A stretch of DNA of 64,000 nt from assembly GCF_008807075.1 (NCBI RefSeq), contig NZ_CP035632.1, forward strand, positions 1,178,001 to 1,242,000, read 5' to 3'. This stretch comes from Synechococcus sp. RSCCF101 (GTDB lineage: Bacteria; Cyanobacteriota; Cyanobacteriia; PCC-6307; Cyanobiaceae). A program made the position numbers and the translations under genes. This document shows positions 1 through 8,212 of the stretch, piece after piece. Every line of letters begins with the position of its first letter. Position 1 is the first letter of the stretch. The notes beneath the pieces are model-generated. The model ran no database searches. It was not told where the DNA came from and saw nothing but the letters and a program-made list of their open reading frames with translations.

Positions 1-153
1 GATCTGCCACGCCTGATCCATCACCTCCTTCGGGCTGTCGGTGATCAGGGAGGCCACGCTGGGAGCACCCAGGAACGGGCTGGCCACGGCCACAGCCAGG
101 ACTCCGCCGCCCACACTCATCAACGCGATCAGACCAGTGCGTCGACGGATCAT
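1..153 (-). CDS. N-terminus of a probable carboxyl-terminal processing protease (partial)
   Basis: Only the first 51 codons lie in the window; the gene runs off the left edge. The start is the ATG at 153-151. The peptide opens with basic residues (MIRRR), then a hydrophobic stretch of about 25 residues that looks like a signal peptide or membrane anchor, then a segment ending DSPKEVMDQAWQI. That last motif resembles the beginning of the mature region of cyanobacterial CtpA/CtpB-type S41 proteases, which cleave C-terminal extensions of exported or photosystem proteins. The PDZ and catalytic regions are outside the window, so the family call rests on this short stretch and on the downstream ispG, a neighbour I recall for such genes in related cyanobacteria. 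Confidence 0.55.
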   Translation of the reverse strand, partial: MIRRRTGLIALMSVGGGVLAVAVASPFLGAPSVASLITDSPKEVMDQAWQI

Positions 154-213
154 CGCGGACTCCAGTGCGGCACTTCAATGTAACCAGCATTGCCGGGCCG
201 TGAAACCGGAGCG

Positions 214-1446
214 TCAGGGGTCCACCCAGCGACCGTCCTCCTTGATCAGGGCGATCAGCGCCTCCACCCCCTCGGCCTCGGGCACCTTGCGGATTTCATC
301 ACGGCCCCGGTAGAGGGAGATCACACCCGGCGTCTTGCCCACGTAGCCGTAGTCGGCATCGGCCATCTCTCCGGGACCGTTGACGATGCAGCCCATTACG
401 GCGATGTCGAGGCCGGTGAGGTGGGCCGTGGCGCTGCGCACCCTGTGCAGCACCTCCTCGAGATTGAACAGGGTGCGTCCGCAGCTGGGGCAGGCCACGT
501 ACTCCACCATCGTCTTGCGCAGGCCCATGGCCTGGAGGATGCTGTAGCAGACGGGGATCTCCTTCTCCGGCGCCTCCGTGAGCGACACCCGGATCGTGTC
601 GCCCAGGCCCTCGGCCAGCAGGCTGGCGATGCCGGCCGTGCTCTTGATGCGGCCGTAATCGCCATCACCTGCCTCCGTCACCCCCAGATGCAGGGGGTAG
701 TGGAAGCCGGCCCGGTCCATGGTGTGAGCCATCAGCCGATACGCGGCCAGCATCACCGGGGCGCGCGACGCCTTCATCGACACCACGATGTTGTGGAAGT
801 CGAGCGCATCGCAGATGCGGATGAACTCCATCGCCGACTCCACCATCCCCCGGGGCGTGTCGCCGTAGGTGAACAGCATCCGCTCGGCCAGCGAGCCGTG
901 GTTCACGCCGATGCGCAGCGCCTTGTTCTGATCCTTGAGCGTGCTCACCAGGGGCTCGAAGCTCTCCTGGATCCGCGCCCCGATGGCGGCGAACTCCGCC
1001 TCGCTGAAGGAGTCGCGGCCGGGATCGGGCTTCTCGAACACGAACAGGCCGGGATTGATGCGCACCTTGTCGACGTGCTGCGCCACCTCGAGCGCGATCC
1101 GGATGCCGTTGTGGTGCACATCGGCCACCAGGGGAACGGTGCAGCCCTGATCCCGCAGGCGATGCCGGATCTCCTTCATCGCCCGGGCATGGGCCATCGA
1201 CGGGGTCGTGACCCGCACGATCTCGCAGCCCACGTCCGCCAGACGACGGATGCCCGCCACCGAGCCCTCGATGTCGAGGGTGTCCTCATTGATCATCGAC
1301 TGCACCACCACCGGGTGCTGGCTGCCGATCGGCACCTCGCCGGCCCAGACGGTGCGGGTGGGGCGGCGATGGATGGCGGTGTCGAAGCGCGGATCCTGGG
1401 AGAGCTCCCGGTCGGAGCGTTCGCTGGGGACCAGGGTTCCGGTCAT
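214..1446 (-). CDS. ispG: 4-hydroxy-3-methylbut-2-en-1-yl diphosphate synthase IspG
   Basis: This is the penultimate enzyme of the MEP isoprenoid pathway. It reductively converts methylerythritol cyclodiphosphate to HMBPP with a [4Fe-4S] cluster, and in cyanobacteria ferredoxin supplies the electrons. The 410-residue length fits the bacterial family. The N-terminal TIM barrel carries [11 protein letters not shown] and [10 protein letters not shown]. The C-terminal reductase part carries [10 protein letters not shown] and [11 protein letters not shown], which supply the cluster cysteines and the conserved glutamate. The pathway feeds carotenoids, the phytyl chain of chlorophyll and quinones. 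The start ATG at 1446 gives a short non-conserved lead of about 30 residues before the conserved [10 protein letters not shown] segment. Confidence 0.96.
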   Translation of the reverse strand: MTGTLVPSERSDRELSQDPRFDTAIHRRPTRTVWAGEVPIGSQHPVVVQSMINEDTLDIEGSVAGIRRLADVGCEIVRVTTPSMAHARAMKEIRHRLRDQGCTVPLVADVHHNGIRIALEVAQHVDKVRINPGLFVFEKPDPGRDSFSEAEFAAIGARIQESFEPLVSTLKDQNKALRIGVNHGSLAERMLFTYGDTPRGMVESAMEFIRICDALDFHNIVVSMKASRAPVMLAAYRLMAHTMDRAGFHYPLHLGVTEAGDGDYGRIKSTAGIASLLAEGLGDTIRVSLTEAPEKEIPVCYSILQAMGLRKTMVEYVACPSCGRTLFNLEEVLHRVRSATAHLTGLDIAVMGCIVNGPGEMADADYGYVGKTPGVISLYRGRDEIRKVPEAEGVEALIALIKEDGRWVDP

Positions 1447-1515
1447 GGGGTCTGCCGGGGTGGGGCGGAACGCGCCAACCCTGCCACAGGCCAGGCCGTC
1501 ACTGGCGCGGCGGGC

Positions 1516-2211
1516 TCAGGGCCGCACCTGCTTCAGGCGGCGGGTCACGTCCTGGAGGTCCTGCCAGGTGAGCCACTTCGGTGAACCGCGGTCCCGCGAG
1601 GCGTTGCGGAGCAGGTAGGAGGGGTGAAAGATCGGCATCAGCCAGCGCCCCTCCCACTCGCGCCACTGGCCCCGCAATCGGGTGATGCCGCCCTTCACCC
1701 CCAGGATTCCCTCCATGGCCGTGGCGCCGGCGAGCAGCACCACGGGTGGATCCACCAGCCGGATCTGCTCCTGCAGCCAGGGCCGGCAGGCCTCCATCTC
1801 CAGCGGCGTGGGCCGGCGGTTGCCGGGAGGCCGGCACTTGACGATGTTGCAGATGTAGGCGTCGCGCTCGCTGTCGAGCCCCACGCTCTCCAGCATGCGG
1901 TCCAGCAGCTGGCCGGCACGGCCCACGAAGGGCAGACCGGTTTCGTCCTCCTGGGCTCCCGGGCCCTCACCGATCACCATCAGGGGCGCCTCCGGGTTGC
2001 CCCGGGCCACCACCACCCGGGTGCGGGTGGCGGCGAGGCCGCAGCGCTGGCAGCTCCGGCACTGCGCCGTCAGCTCCTCCATCGAGAGCGACGGTTCCGC
2101 GATGGGTGGCTCCGTCGGGTCCGTCCCGGCCGCATCGAAGAGCGAGGGCGCCAGCAGCCCGGGATCGGAGGCGGGATCGGGCCGGGAGGCGCGGCCGGAG
2201 GAGGGCGGCAC
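1516..2211 (-). CDS. Family 4 uracil-DNA glycosylase (Fe-S)
   Basis: Predicted to excise uracil from DNA in base-excision repair. Seen in the sequence: GEGPGAQED (about residues 81-89), the family 4 form of the catalytic/pyrimidine-binding motif; GLPFVGRAGQLLD; CNIVKCRPPGNRRPTP; and near the C-terminus HPSYLLRN, the motif that intrudes into the minor groove. Cys51/54/57 with Cys126 and Cys142 provide candidates for the four [4Fe-4S] ligands expected in this family. The start used is a GTG at 2211, which adds about 40 low-complexity residues. An ATG at 2082, just before the first cysteines, is an alternative. The gene lies 20 bp downstream of the VOC gene on the same strand. Confidence 0.9.
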   Translation of the reverse strand: MPPSSGRASRPDPASDPGLLAPSLFDAAGTDPTEPPIAEPSLSMEELTAQCRSCQRCGLAATRTRVVVARGNPEAPLMVIGEGPGAQEDETGLPFVGRAGQLLDRMLESVGLDSERDAYICNIVKCRPPGNRRPTPLEMEACRPWLQEQIRLVDPPVVLLAGATAMEGILGVKGGITRLRGQWREWEGRWLMPIFHPSYLLRNASRDRGSPKWLTWQDLQDVTRRLKQVRP

Positions 2212-2231
2212 GGAGGCGGAGGTGCACGGGC

Positions 2232-2666
2232 TCAGGCCGAGGCTGCCACGGAGCCGGGCGGCGTCACCAGCAGCAGCACGCGGTTGCCCTCAGGGTCCCG
2301 GATCCAGGCCTCCGCCCCGAAGACCTCGCGCCGGGCCGCTTCGCTCAGGTCCGCTCCCAGGTCCGCCGCCTCAAGTCGCCAGGCCTCCAGCCGCTCCAGC
2401 TCCGCCCCGGGCGGCGACTCCCGGGTCAGCACCATCGCCAGGCGACCATCGGCCGGAGGCAGGTCCCCTCTGCGGCGCGAGGGCCTGTAGATCTGCAGCA
2501 GTGCTCCGCTGGTGAGCCGCAGGCGCCAGTGCCGCTCGGAGGCACCCTGAGTCGCCTGCACCCGCAGGAGCCGGGCATAGAACGCCGCCAGCGCAGCGGG
2601 CTGCGCCGCGGCCAGAACCCAGCCGCAGGCCACCGCTGCGCCCCGCTGATCCGCCGTGGAGGGCAT
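2232..2666 (-). CDS. VOC (glyoxalase/bleomycin-resistance-like) family protein
   Basis: A 144-residue protein with the two-module beta-alpha-beta-beta-beta pattern of the vicinal oxygen chelate fold. Visible are the opening GWVLAAAQPAALAAFYARLL segment and the closing AWIRDPEGNRVLLL segment, where RDPEGN is the typical final strand/turn. The metal-ligand positions cannot be assigned with confidence, so catalysis is uncertain; it could be a dioxygenase, a lyase or a binding protein. It lies immediately upstream of, and is probably co-transcribed with, the uracil-DNA glycosylase gene. Confidence 0.75.
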   Translation of the reverse strand: MPSTADQRGAAVACGWVLAAAQPAALAAFYARLLRVQATQGASERHWRLRLTSGALLQIYRPSRRRGDLPPADGRLAMVLTRESPPGAELERLEAWRLEAADLGADLSEAARREVFGAEAWIRDPEGNRVLLLVTPPGSVAASA

Positions 2667-2739
2667 GGGAGGGGCCGATGCAGCGCATCAGGCAGGATGA
2701 CTGTTTGTGAGTGCGTTCCGACACATCGGGCGCACGCCG

Positions 2740-3993
2740 ATGTCGACGCTGCCTCTCTCGCTGCGGGCCCGCGGCCTCAGACCCTCCCCCACTCTGGCGA
2801 TCACGGCACGGGCCAAGCAGCTCCGGGCCGAGGGTCAGACGATCTGCGTGCTCAGTGCCGGCGAGCCCGACTTCGACACCCCGGCCTTCATCCGGCGCGC
2901 GGCGAGCGAGGCGATGGAACGCGGCGCCACCCGCTACGGCCCCGCAGCGGGCGAGCCGCCGCTGCGGCAGGCGATCGCCAGGAAGCTGAGCGAGGAGAAC
3001 GGCATCGCCACCGAGCCCGCCCAGGTGCTGGTCACCAACGGCGGCAAGCAAGCGCTGTTCAACCTGTTTCAGGTCCTTCTGGATCCGGGTGAGGAAGTGC
3101 TGCTGCCGGCTCCGTACTGGGTGAGCTACCCGGAGATGGTGCGGCTGGCCGGCGGCAGCGTCCGCCTGCTGCCCTGTGAGCCCGGCAACGGCTTCCTGCT
3201 CGAGCCGGAGCAACTGGAAGCGGCCATCGGGCCGTCCACCCGCGCCCTGGTGATCAACAGCCCCGGCAACCCCACCGGCACGGTGCTGGGCCGCGAACGA
3301 CTCGAGGCCATCGCGGAGGTGCTGAGGCGGCATCCGCGGGTGGTGCTGATCTGCGATGAGATCTACGAGCACCTGCTCGCCGAGGGGGAGCGCCACCACA
3401 GCCTGCTGGCGCTGGCTCCGGATCTGCAGGAGCGGGGCTTCCTGGTGAACGGCTTCGCCAAGAGCTGGGCCATGACGGGCTGGCGGATCGGCTACCTCAG
3501 CGGGCCGGCCCATGCGATCGCGGCCTCTGTCGCCCTGCAGAGTCAGAGCACCAGCAACGTCTGCACCTTTGCCCAGTACGGAGCCCTGGCGGCCCTGCAG
3601 GGCGGCCGCGAGGAGATGGCGGCCATGGTGGCTGCCTACAACGAACGGCGCGACCTCCTGAGCAGCGGCCTGCAGGCGATCCCGGGTGTGTCACTGCAGC
3701 CCCCGCGCGGGGCCTTCTATGCCTTCCCGGACATCAGCGGCTTCGCTCTGAGTTCGCTGGAGTTCTCCCGCCGCCTGCTGGAGGAGCAGGGCCTGGCCGT
3801 GGTGCCGGGTGAGGCCTTCGGTGACGACCGCTGCATCCGCCTCTCCTGCGCGGCCGAGCCCTCCGCCATCCGCGACGGCCTGGAGCGGCTGGGCCGCTTC
3901 ATCGACAGCCTGCGGAACGGGGCTCTGCAGGCAGCCGCACCCTCGGCCATGGTGAGCGGCATGTCGTCAACCCGTCCCTCCCCGCAGCCGTGA
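2740..3993 (+). CDS. Pyridoxal-phosphate-dependent aminotransferase, class I (aspartate-aminotransferase-like)
   Basis: Transfers amino groups between amino acids and 2-oxo acids. Counting from the ATG at 2740 (417 residues), the family landmarks are SPGNPTG (174-180, with the PLP-contacting Asn), CDEIYE (205-210, with the Asp that binds the pyridine nitrogen) and the Schiff-base lysine K241 in NGFAKSWAMTGWRIGY. The N-terminal LSAGEPDFDTP is typical of class Ib aspartate aminotransferases. An in-frame GTG at 2707 would add 11 residues, but homologues usually start near the 2740 position. The stop overlaps the GTG start of the binding-protein gene by 4 bp (GTGA), so the gene heads the transporter chain. 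Its substrate is not visible from the sequence. Confidence 0.93.
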   Translation: MSTLPLSLRARGLRPSPTLAITARAKQLRAEGQTICVLSAGEPDFDTPAFIRRAASEAMERGATRYGPAAGEPPLRQAIARKLSEENGIATEPAQVLVTNGGKQALFNLFQVLLDPGEEVLLPAPYWVSYPEMVRLAGGSVRLLPCEPGNGFLLEPEQLEAAIGPSTRALVINSPGNPTGTVLGRERLEAIAEVLRRHPRVVLICDEIYEHLLAEGERHHSLLALAPDLQERGFLVNGFAKSWAMTGWRIGYLSGPAHAIAASVALQSQSTSNVCTFAQYGALAALQGGREEMAAMVAAYNERRDLLSSGLQAIPGVSLQPPRGAFYAFPDISGFALSSLEFSRRLLEEQGLAVVPGEAFGDDRCIRLSCAAEPSAIRDGLERLGRFIDSLRNGALQAAAPSAMVSGMSSTRPSPQP

Positions 3994-4979
3994 CGCCCCG
4001 TACCGCCTCCCGCCGGCTCGGCCTGCCACTGGCGCTGGCCCTGCTCTGGCCCGCCTCCCTCCTCCCCTGGAACCCCGCCGCTCTGGCCGCGGCAGCACCC
4101 GCCGCTCAGCGGTCCGCGGCTGAACAGCAGGGTGCCCTGCACGGGGCTGTGGCCCAGGGCCAGCTGCTGCGGATCGGGGCCATCCCCGATCAGAACCCCG
4201 AGAAACTCAACCGCCTCTACAAGCTGCTGGCCGACCATCTCAGCCGAAGCCTGGGTGGCGTGCCCGTGCGCTATGTGCCGGTGAGCGACTACACCGCCGC
4301 CGTGAGTGCCTTCCGTACCGGCCAGCTCGATCTGGTGTGGTTCGGAGGCCTCACCGGCGTTCAGGCCCGGCTGCAGCGGCCCGGGGCCAGAGTGCTTGCC
4401 CAGCGCGACATCGACAAGGACTTCCGCAGCGTCTTCATCGCCAACAGCGGCAGCGGTCTCACCCCGCTGAGCAGCCAGAAGGACCTGACCCGCCTGAAGG
4501 GCAAACGCTTCACGTTCGGATCGGAGAGCTCCACCTCCGGGCGGCTGATGCCCCAGCACTTCCTCGCTCAGGCCGGTGTGACCCTCAAGGACTTCGCCGG
4601 GGGAGCGCCCGGCTTCAGCGGCAGCCACGATGCCACCCTCGCCCTCGTCCAGAGCGGCGCCTATCAGGCCGGGGTGCTCAACGAGCAGGTCTGGCTCAGC
4701 AACGTCAGGGCGGGCAAGGTGGACGCCGACAAGGTGAGCGTGATCTGGCGCACACCCGGCTACCCCGACTACCACTGGGTGGCTCAGCCGGGGCTGGACA
4801 AGCGCTTCGGTGATGGCTTCACCGTCAACCTGAAGGAGGCGATCCTGGAGCTGGACGGCAGCAGCAGCGGCGAGCGGCGCATCCTCGAGCTCTTCGGCGC
4901 CGAGCGGTTCATCCCCGCCCGGGCGGCGGAATACCGGCCGATCGAGACGGTGGGCCGCGAGATCGGCAAGATCCGCTGA
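3990..4979 (+). CDS. phnD: Phosphonate/phosphite-type ABC transporter, periplasmic binding protein (PhnD-like)
   Basis: A 329-residue exported solute-binding protein. A signal peptide is clear: TPRTASRRLG is followed by a hydrophobic Leu/Ala stretch and an Ala-rich cleavage region near residue 35. The mature part has the PhnD-family hallmarks LRIGAIPDQNPEKLNRLY, VRYVPVSDYTAAVSAFRTG, LDLVWFGGLTGVQA and FTFGSESSTSGRLMP. Family members bind phosphonates or phosphite with variable specificity, and the exact ligand cannot be read from sequence. The GTG start overlaps the preceding stop. phnC begins 9 bp downstream, so the transporter genes form one operon. Confidence 0.9.
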   Translation: MTPRTASRRLGLPLALALLWPASLLPWNPAALAAAAPAAQRSAAEQQGALHGAVAQGQLLRIGAIPDQNPEKLNRLYKLLADHLSRSLGGVPVRYVPVSDYTAAVSAFRTGQLDLVWFGGLTGVQARLQRPGARVLAQRDIDKDFRSVFIANSGSGLTPLSSQKDLTRLKGKRFTFGSESSTSGRLMPQHFLAQAGVTLKDFAGGAPGFSGSHDATLALVQSGAYQAGVLNEQVWLSNVRAGKVDADKVSVIWRTPGYPDYHWVAQPGLDKRFGDGFTVNLKEAILELDGSSSGERRILELFGAERFIPARAAEYRPIETVGREIGKIR

Positions 4980-4988
4980 GCCGCGGCG

Positions 4989-5750
4989 GTGAGCCCCGTT
5001 CTCGAGCTGAAGGCCGTCGGGCTGGCCGGTCGCGGCCAGCCCCGTCTCGATGGCATCAGCCTCACCCTGCAGGCGGGGGAGCGGGTGGCCCTGATCGGGG
5101 CCAGCGGCGCCGGCAAGAGCAGCCTGCTGGCGGTGGCCAACGGCTCACTGCAACCCACGCGGGGAGTGGTGCGCTGGTTCGGCGAACCGGCCCCGCGCTC
5201 CCGGCGGCGCCGGCGTCTGCAGCAGCGGCGCATCGGCACCCTCTGGCAGGACCTGCGCCTGGTCGAGGCACTGACGGTGCAGCAGAACCTCAACTGCGGC
5301 TGCCTCGGCCGCTGGTCGCCCTGGCGTGCGGTGGCCAACCTGCTCGGCCCTGTCGACACCGCGGCGGGGCGGGAGGTGCTGCGCCGGCTCGATCTGGATG
5401 AAGGCCTGCTGCCGCTGCCGGTGCAACGGCTCTCGGGTGGCCAGCGGCAACGGGTGGCCATCGGCCGGCTCCTGCGCCAGCAGGCGGAGCTGCTGCTGGT
5501 GGATGAACCTCTGGCGGCCCTCGATCCACCGCGGGCCCGCTCGGTGCTCGCCCTGCTGATGGATCTGGCCGGCGACGGGGCCACCCTGCTGCTGAGCCTG
5601 CACCGGCCCGACTGGCTCGGCGGATTCGATCGGGTGATCGGCCTGGAGGGGGGCCGCTGCGTGCTCGATGCCGATCCGGCCAGCCTCGCCCCCGCTGCGC
5701 TCGAGCGCTTCTACGAAGCCGGAGTCGGCGAACCGGCGGAAACGGCGTGA
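4989..5750 (+). CDS. phnC: Phosphonate/phosphite-type ABC transporter, ATP-binding protein (PhnC-like)
   Basis: A 253-residue ATPase that should power import by the adjacent permease. It has Walker A GASGAGKSS (about 37-45), the Q-loop region GTLWQDLRLV, signature LSGGQRQRVAIGR and Walker B LLLVDEPLAALD. Assignment to the phosphonate class rests mainly on its place between phnD and phnE; the motifs alone fit any importer ATPase. The start is a GTG at 4989. The stop overlaps the phnE GTG start by 4 bp, which implies translational coupling. Confidence 0.9.
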   Translation: MSPVLELKAVGLAGRGQPRLDGISLTLQAGERVALIGASGAGKSSLLAVANGSLQPTRGVVRWFGEPAPRSRRRRRLQQRRIGTLWQDLRLVEALTVQQNLNCGCLGRWSPWRAVANLLGPVDTAAGREVLRRLDLDEGLLPLPVQRLSGGQRQRVAIGRLLRQQAELLLVDEPLAALDPPRARSVLALLMDLAGDGATLLLSLHRPDWLGGFDRVIGLEGGRCVLDADPASLAPAALERFYEAGVGEPAETA

Positions 5751-7402
5751 GCCGCTCCGCCGCAACCATCCGGCTGCCCGCGGCGCCGCTGCTGCCGCTG
5801 CTGCCCCTGCTGGGACTGCTGCCCCTGCTGGTGCTGCTGCCCCGGCTCTGGCACGGCGGCGGCGGCAGCCTGCTGCTCGCCCTGCTGCAGGGAGCGATCC
5901 GGCCCTCGCTGGATCCACTGGTGCTGCAGGACGTGCTGAGCGGTCTGGCGCGCACCATCGCCATCGCCTGGCTCGGATGGGGACTCTCGCTCGGTCTGGG
6001 GCTGGGGCTGGCCCTGGCCTGCTCCACCACCATCTGCCGGGTGCAGTGCGGACTCACCTGGCCGGCGCTGCTGCTGCGGCGATTGCTGGCCCTGCCGAGG
6101 GCCGTGCACGAGCTGATCTGGGGCCTGCTCCTGCTGCAGGTGTTCGGCCTGGAGCCGGCCGTGGCCATCGCCGCGATCACCATCCCCTATGGAGCCCTGG
6201 TGGCCCGGGTGCTGAGCGATCAGCTCGATGCACTCCCCACCGGCAGCCTGCAGGCCCTGCTCAGCGGCGGCAGCCCACCGGGCCAGGCGCTGCTCACCGG
6301 GCTGGCCCCGGCGCTGCTGCCGACCCTGCTGAGCTACGGCGGCTACCGGCTGGAATGCGCTCTGCGCAGCGCCACCGTGCTGGGGATCTTCGGACTGGGG
6401 GGCCTGGGCACCACCCTGCGCCTGACCATGCAGTCACTGCAGTTCCGCGAGCTCTGGACGGGCCTCTGGGCCCTGCTGGCGGTGATGCTGCTGCTCGAGC
6501 AGGGCCTGAGCCGGCTCCGGTCCCGCTGGGCCGCGCCGGAGCGACTGGTCGTGCAGAGCGCGCAGGTGGCGGCGTCGCCGGCGGTGGGGCGCCGCGGCCG
6601 GGAGCTGCTGGTCAGCCTGCTGGTCGTGCTGGCCCTGATGCTGGTCTCAGCCAGGGTCCTGGATCTCGGACCGGGCAGCGAGGGCTGGCCGATGCCGGTC
6701 GCGCTGATCGCAGCCGGCGACCCGGGCGCGGCGCTGCTGGAGGCGCTGCGATCCCTGCCCTGGTTGAGCCTCTGCTCACGCACGCTGCTGATGACGGCAC
6801 TGGCCGCCTGTCTGGCGGTGGGTCTGCCGCCCCTGGCCTGGCTGGTGCTGGAACCCTGGCCCGCCGGTCGCCTGCTCCTGAGTCTGCTGGCCGCCCTGGC
6901 ACGGCTGCTGCCGCCACCGCTGATCGCCCTGATGCTGCTCTTCCTGATGCAGCCGGGCCTGGTGGCCGGGGGCCTGGCGCTGGGCCTGCACAACTGCGGC
7001 GTTCTGATGCGGCTGTTTCTGGAGAGCGACGCGGCCGGCCAGCCGGACCGGGGTCGCGGCGGCCGCACCTGGGAAGCGCTGCGGGCGGCGGGGTGTCCGC
7101 CCCGCCTGGCCCTGCTCTACGGACGCGGCAGCGCCCTGGCGGCGCCCTACCTGGCCTACGGGGCCTACCGAGCCGATGTGATCCTGCGGGAAACGGCGGT
7201 GGTCGGCCTGGTGGGAGCCACCGGCCTCGGCAGCCAGCTGATGGAGTCGCTCAGCTCGTTCGCCTGGGGCGAGGTGGCCGCCGTGGTGGGCGCCTACATC
7301 CTACTGACCCTGCTGGGTGAGACCCTGAGCGACCGGGTGCGCCTGAAGCTGCTGCGGGCCGATGGTCCGCAGGCCGGCACCACCACCGCAGTCGCGCTGT
7401 GA
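5747..7402 (+). CDS. phnE: Phosphonate/phosphite-type ABC transporter permease, fused double-length PhnE
   Basis: An inner-membrane permease of 551 residues, about twice the usual PhnE length of around 260-290. The two halves carry matching permease motifs: LSYGGYRLECALRSATVLG in the first and YLAYGAYRADVILRETAVVG in the second, each followed by a GLGG/GLGS loop. The protein therefore looks like a tandem fusion that supplies both transmembrane subunits in one chain, with roughly twelve hydrophobic segments. A poorly conserved linker of about 80 residues lies between the halves. The gene starts with GTG overlapping the phnC stop and ends in a GTGA overlap with a possible upstream start of the next gene. 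No C-P lyase or phosphite dehydrogenase gene is visible nearby. Confidence 0.88.
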   Translation: MSRSAATIRLPAAPLLPLLPLLGLLPLLVLLPRLWHGGGGSLLLALLQGAIRPSLDPLVLQDVLSGLARTIAIAWLGWGLSLGLGLGLALACSTTICRVQCGLTWPALLLRRLLALPRAVHELIWGLLLLQVFGLEPAVAIAAITIPYGALVARVLSDQLDALPTGSLQALLSGGSPPGQALLTGLAPALLPTLLSYGGYRLECALRSATVLGIFGLGGLGTTLRLTMQSLQFRELWTGLWALLAVMLLLEQGLSRLRSRWAAPERLVVQSAQVAASPAVGRRGRELLVSLLVVLALMLVSARVLDLGPGSEGWPMPVALIAAGDPGAALLEALRSLPWLSLCSRTLLMTALAACLAVGLPPLAWLVLEPWPAGRLLLSLLAALARLLPPPLIALMLLFLMQPGLVAGGLALGLHNCGVLMRLFLESDAAGQPDRGRGGRTWEALRAAGCPPRLALLYGRGSALAAPYLAYGAYRADVILRETAVVGLVGATGLGSQLMESLSSFAWGEVAAVVGAYILLTLLGETLSDRVRLKLLRADGPQAGTTTAVAL

Positions 7403-7437
7403 GACCCTCGGACCGCCGCCGCGTCGCCTCCGCACCC

Positions 7438-8112
7438 ATGACCCTGCCGGTGCCGCGCAAGCTGGTGGTGATGGGCGACAGCACGGTGCAGGGCTGGGGG
7501 GACAGCGAGGCCGGAGGCTGGTGCGAGCGCCTGCGGCTGGAATGGATGGCTCAGCCCCTGGCCCCTGTGATCTACAACCTGGGCGTCCGCGGCGATGGCC
7601 TCGAACGCCTGGCCCGGCGATGCCTGCCGGAGCTCGAGGTGCGCGGTGAACTGCGCCGCCAGATCCCCCAGGGCCTGCTGCTCCAGGTCGGCCTCAACGA
7701 CAGCGCCCGGGTGGGGCGCGCCAACGGGCGGCCGCAGCTCTCCCCCGAGGGCTTCGGCTTCGGTCTGAACCAGCTGCTGCAGGAACTGCAGCAGCACGTC
7801 CCGGTGCTGGTGCTGGGCCTCACGCCGGTGGACGAGTCGATGATGCCCTTCGCCGGCCTGCTCCACTACAGCAATGCCGATGTGCGGCTGTACGAATCGC
7901 TGATCGAGGAGGCCTGCCTGGAGCGGGATGTGCCCTTCCTGCCGCTGATCGATGCTCTGCTCGGCGAGCCCGACTGGCTGCAGTGGCTCAGCCCGGACGG
8001 CATCCATCTCAACAGCGAGGGCCATGCCGAACTGCACCGGCGCATCAGCCGCTGGCCGGCCCTGCTGCGCTGGGCCGGGCTGGAGGCCAGGGTGATGGCC
8101 ACCCCGGGCTGA
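7438..8112 (+). CDS. SGNH/GDSL-family hydrolase (esterase/lysophospholipase L1-like)
   Basis: A predicted serine hydrolase of 224 residues. The block I nucleophile motif LVVMGDSTVQGWGD is near the N-terminus, block II glycine is in NLGVRGDG, block III asparagine is in VGLNDSA and the block V Asp/His pair is in DGIHLNSEGH. All four SGNH catalytic positions are therefore present. No signal peptide is seen, so it is probably cytoplasmic. The ATG at 7438 places GDS close to the start as in homologues; a GTG at 7399 overlapping the phnE stop would add 13 residues and would couple translation. Being last in the transporter chain suggests, but does not prove, action on an organophosphorus ester. Confidence 0.85.
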   Translation: MTLPVPRKLVVMGDSTVQGWGDSEAGGWCERLRLEWMAQPLAPVIYNLGVRGDGLERLARRCLPELEVRGELRRQIPQGLLLQVGLNDSARVGRANGRPQLSPEGFGFGLNQLLQELQQHVPVLVLGLTPVDESMMPFAGLLHYSNADVRLYESLIEEACLERDVPFLPLIDALLGEPDWLQWLSPDGIHLNSEGHAELHRRISRWPALLRWAGLEARVMATPG

Positions 8113-8212
8113 ACACGATCCCCCGTTGGGGGGAGCGCCGTTCCCTCCGGAGGGTGAGGTGCATTCCGGACGGCGCGCGGAGGCTGAAGGCATCCCCCGA
8201 GGTCTCCACACC

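Noticed and set aside
190-1584. Long plus-strand open frame opposite ispG
   Set aside because: It is the GC-driven shadow of ispG; the residue pattern (His/Gly/Ala/Arg-rich) shows no domain and ispG is certain.
2371-3513. 380-codon minus-strand frame across the VOC and aminotransferase genes
   Set aside because: A shadow frame in both; the aminotransferase on the other strand is unambiguous.
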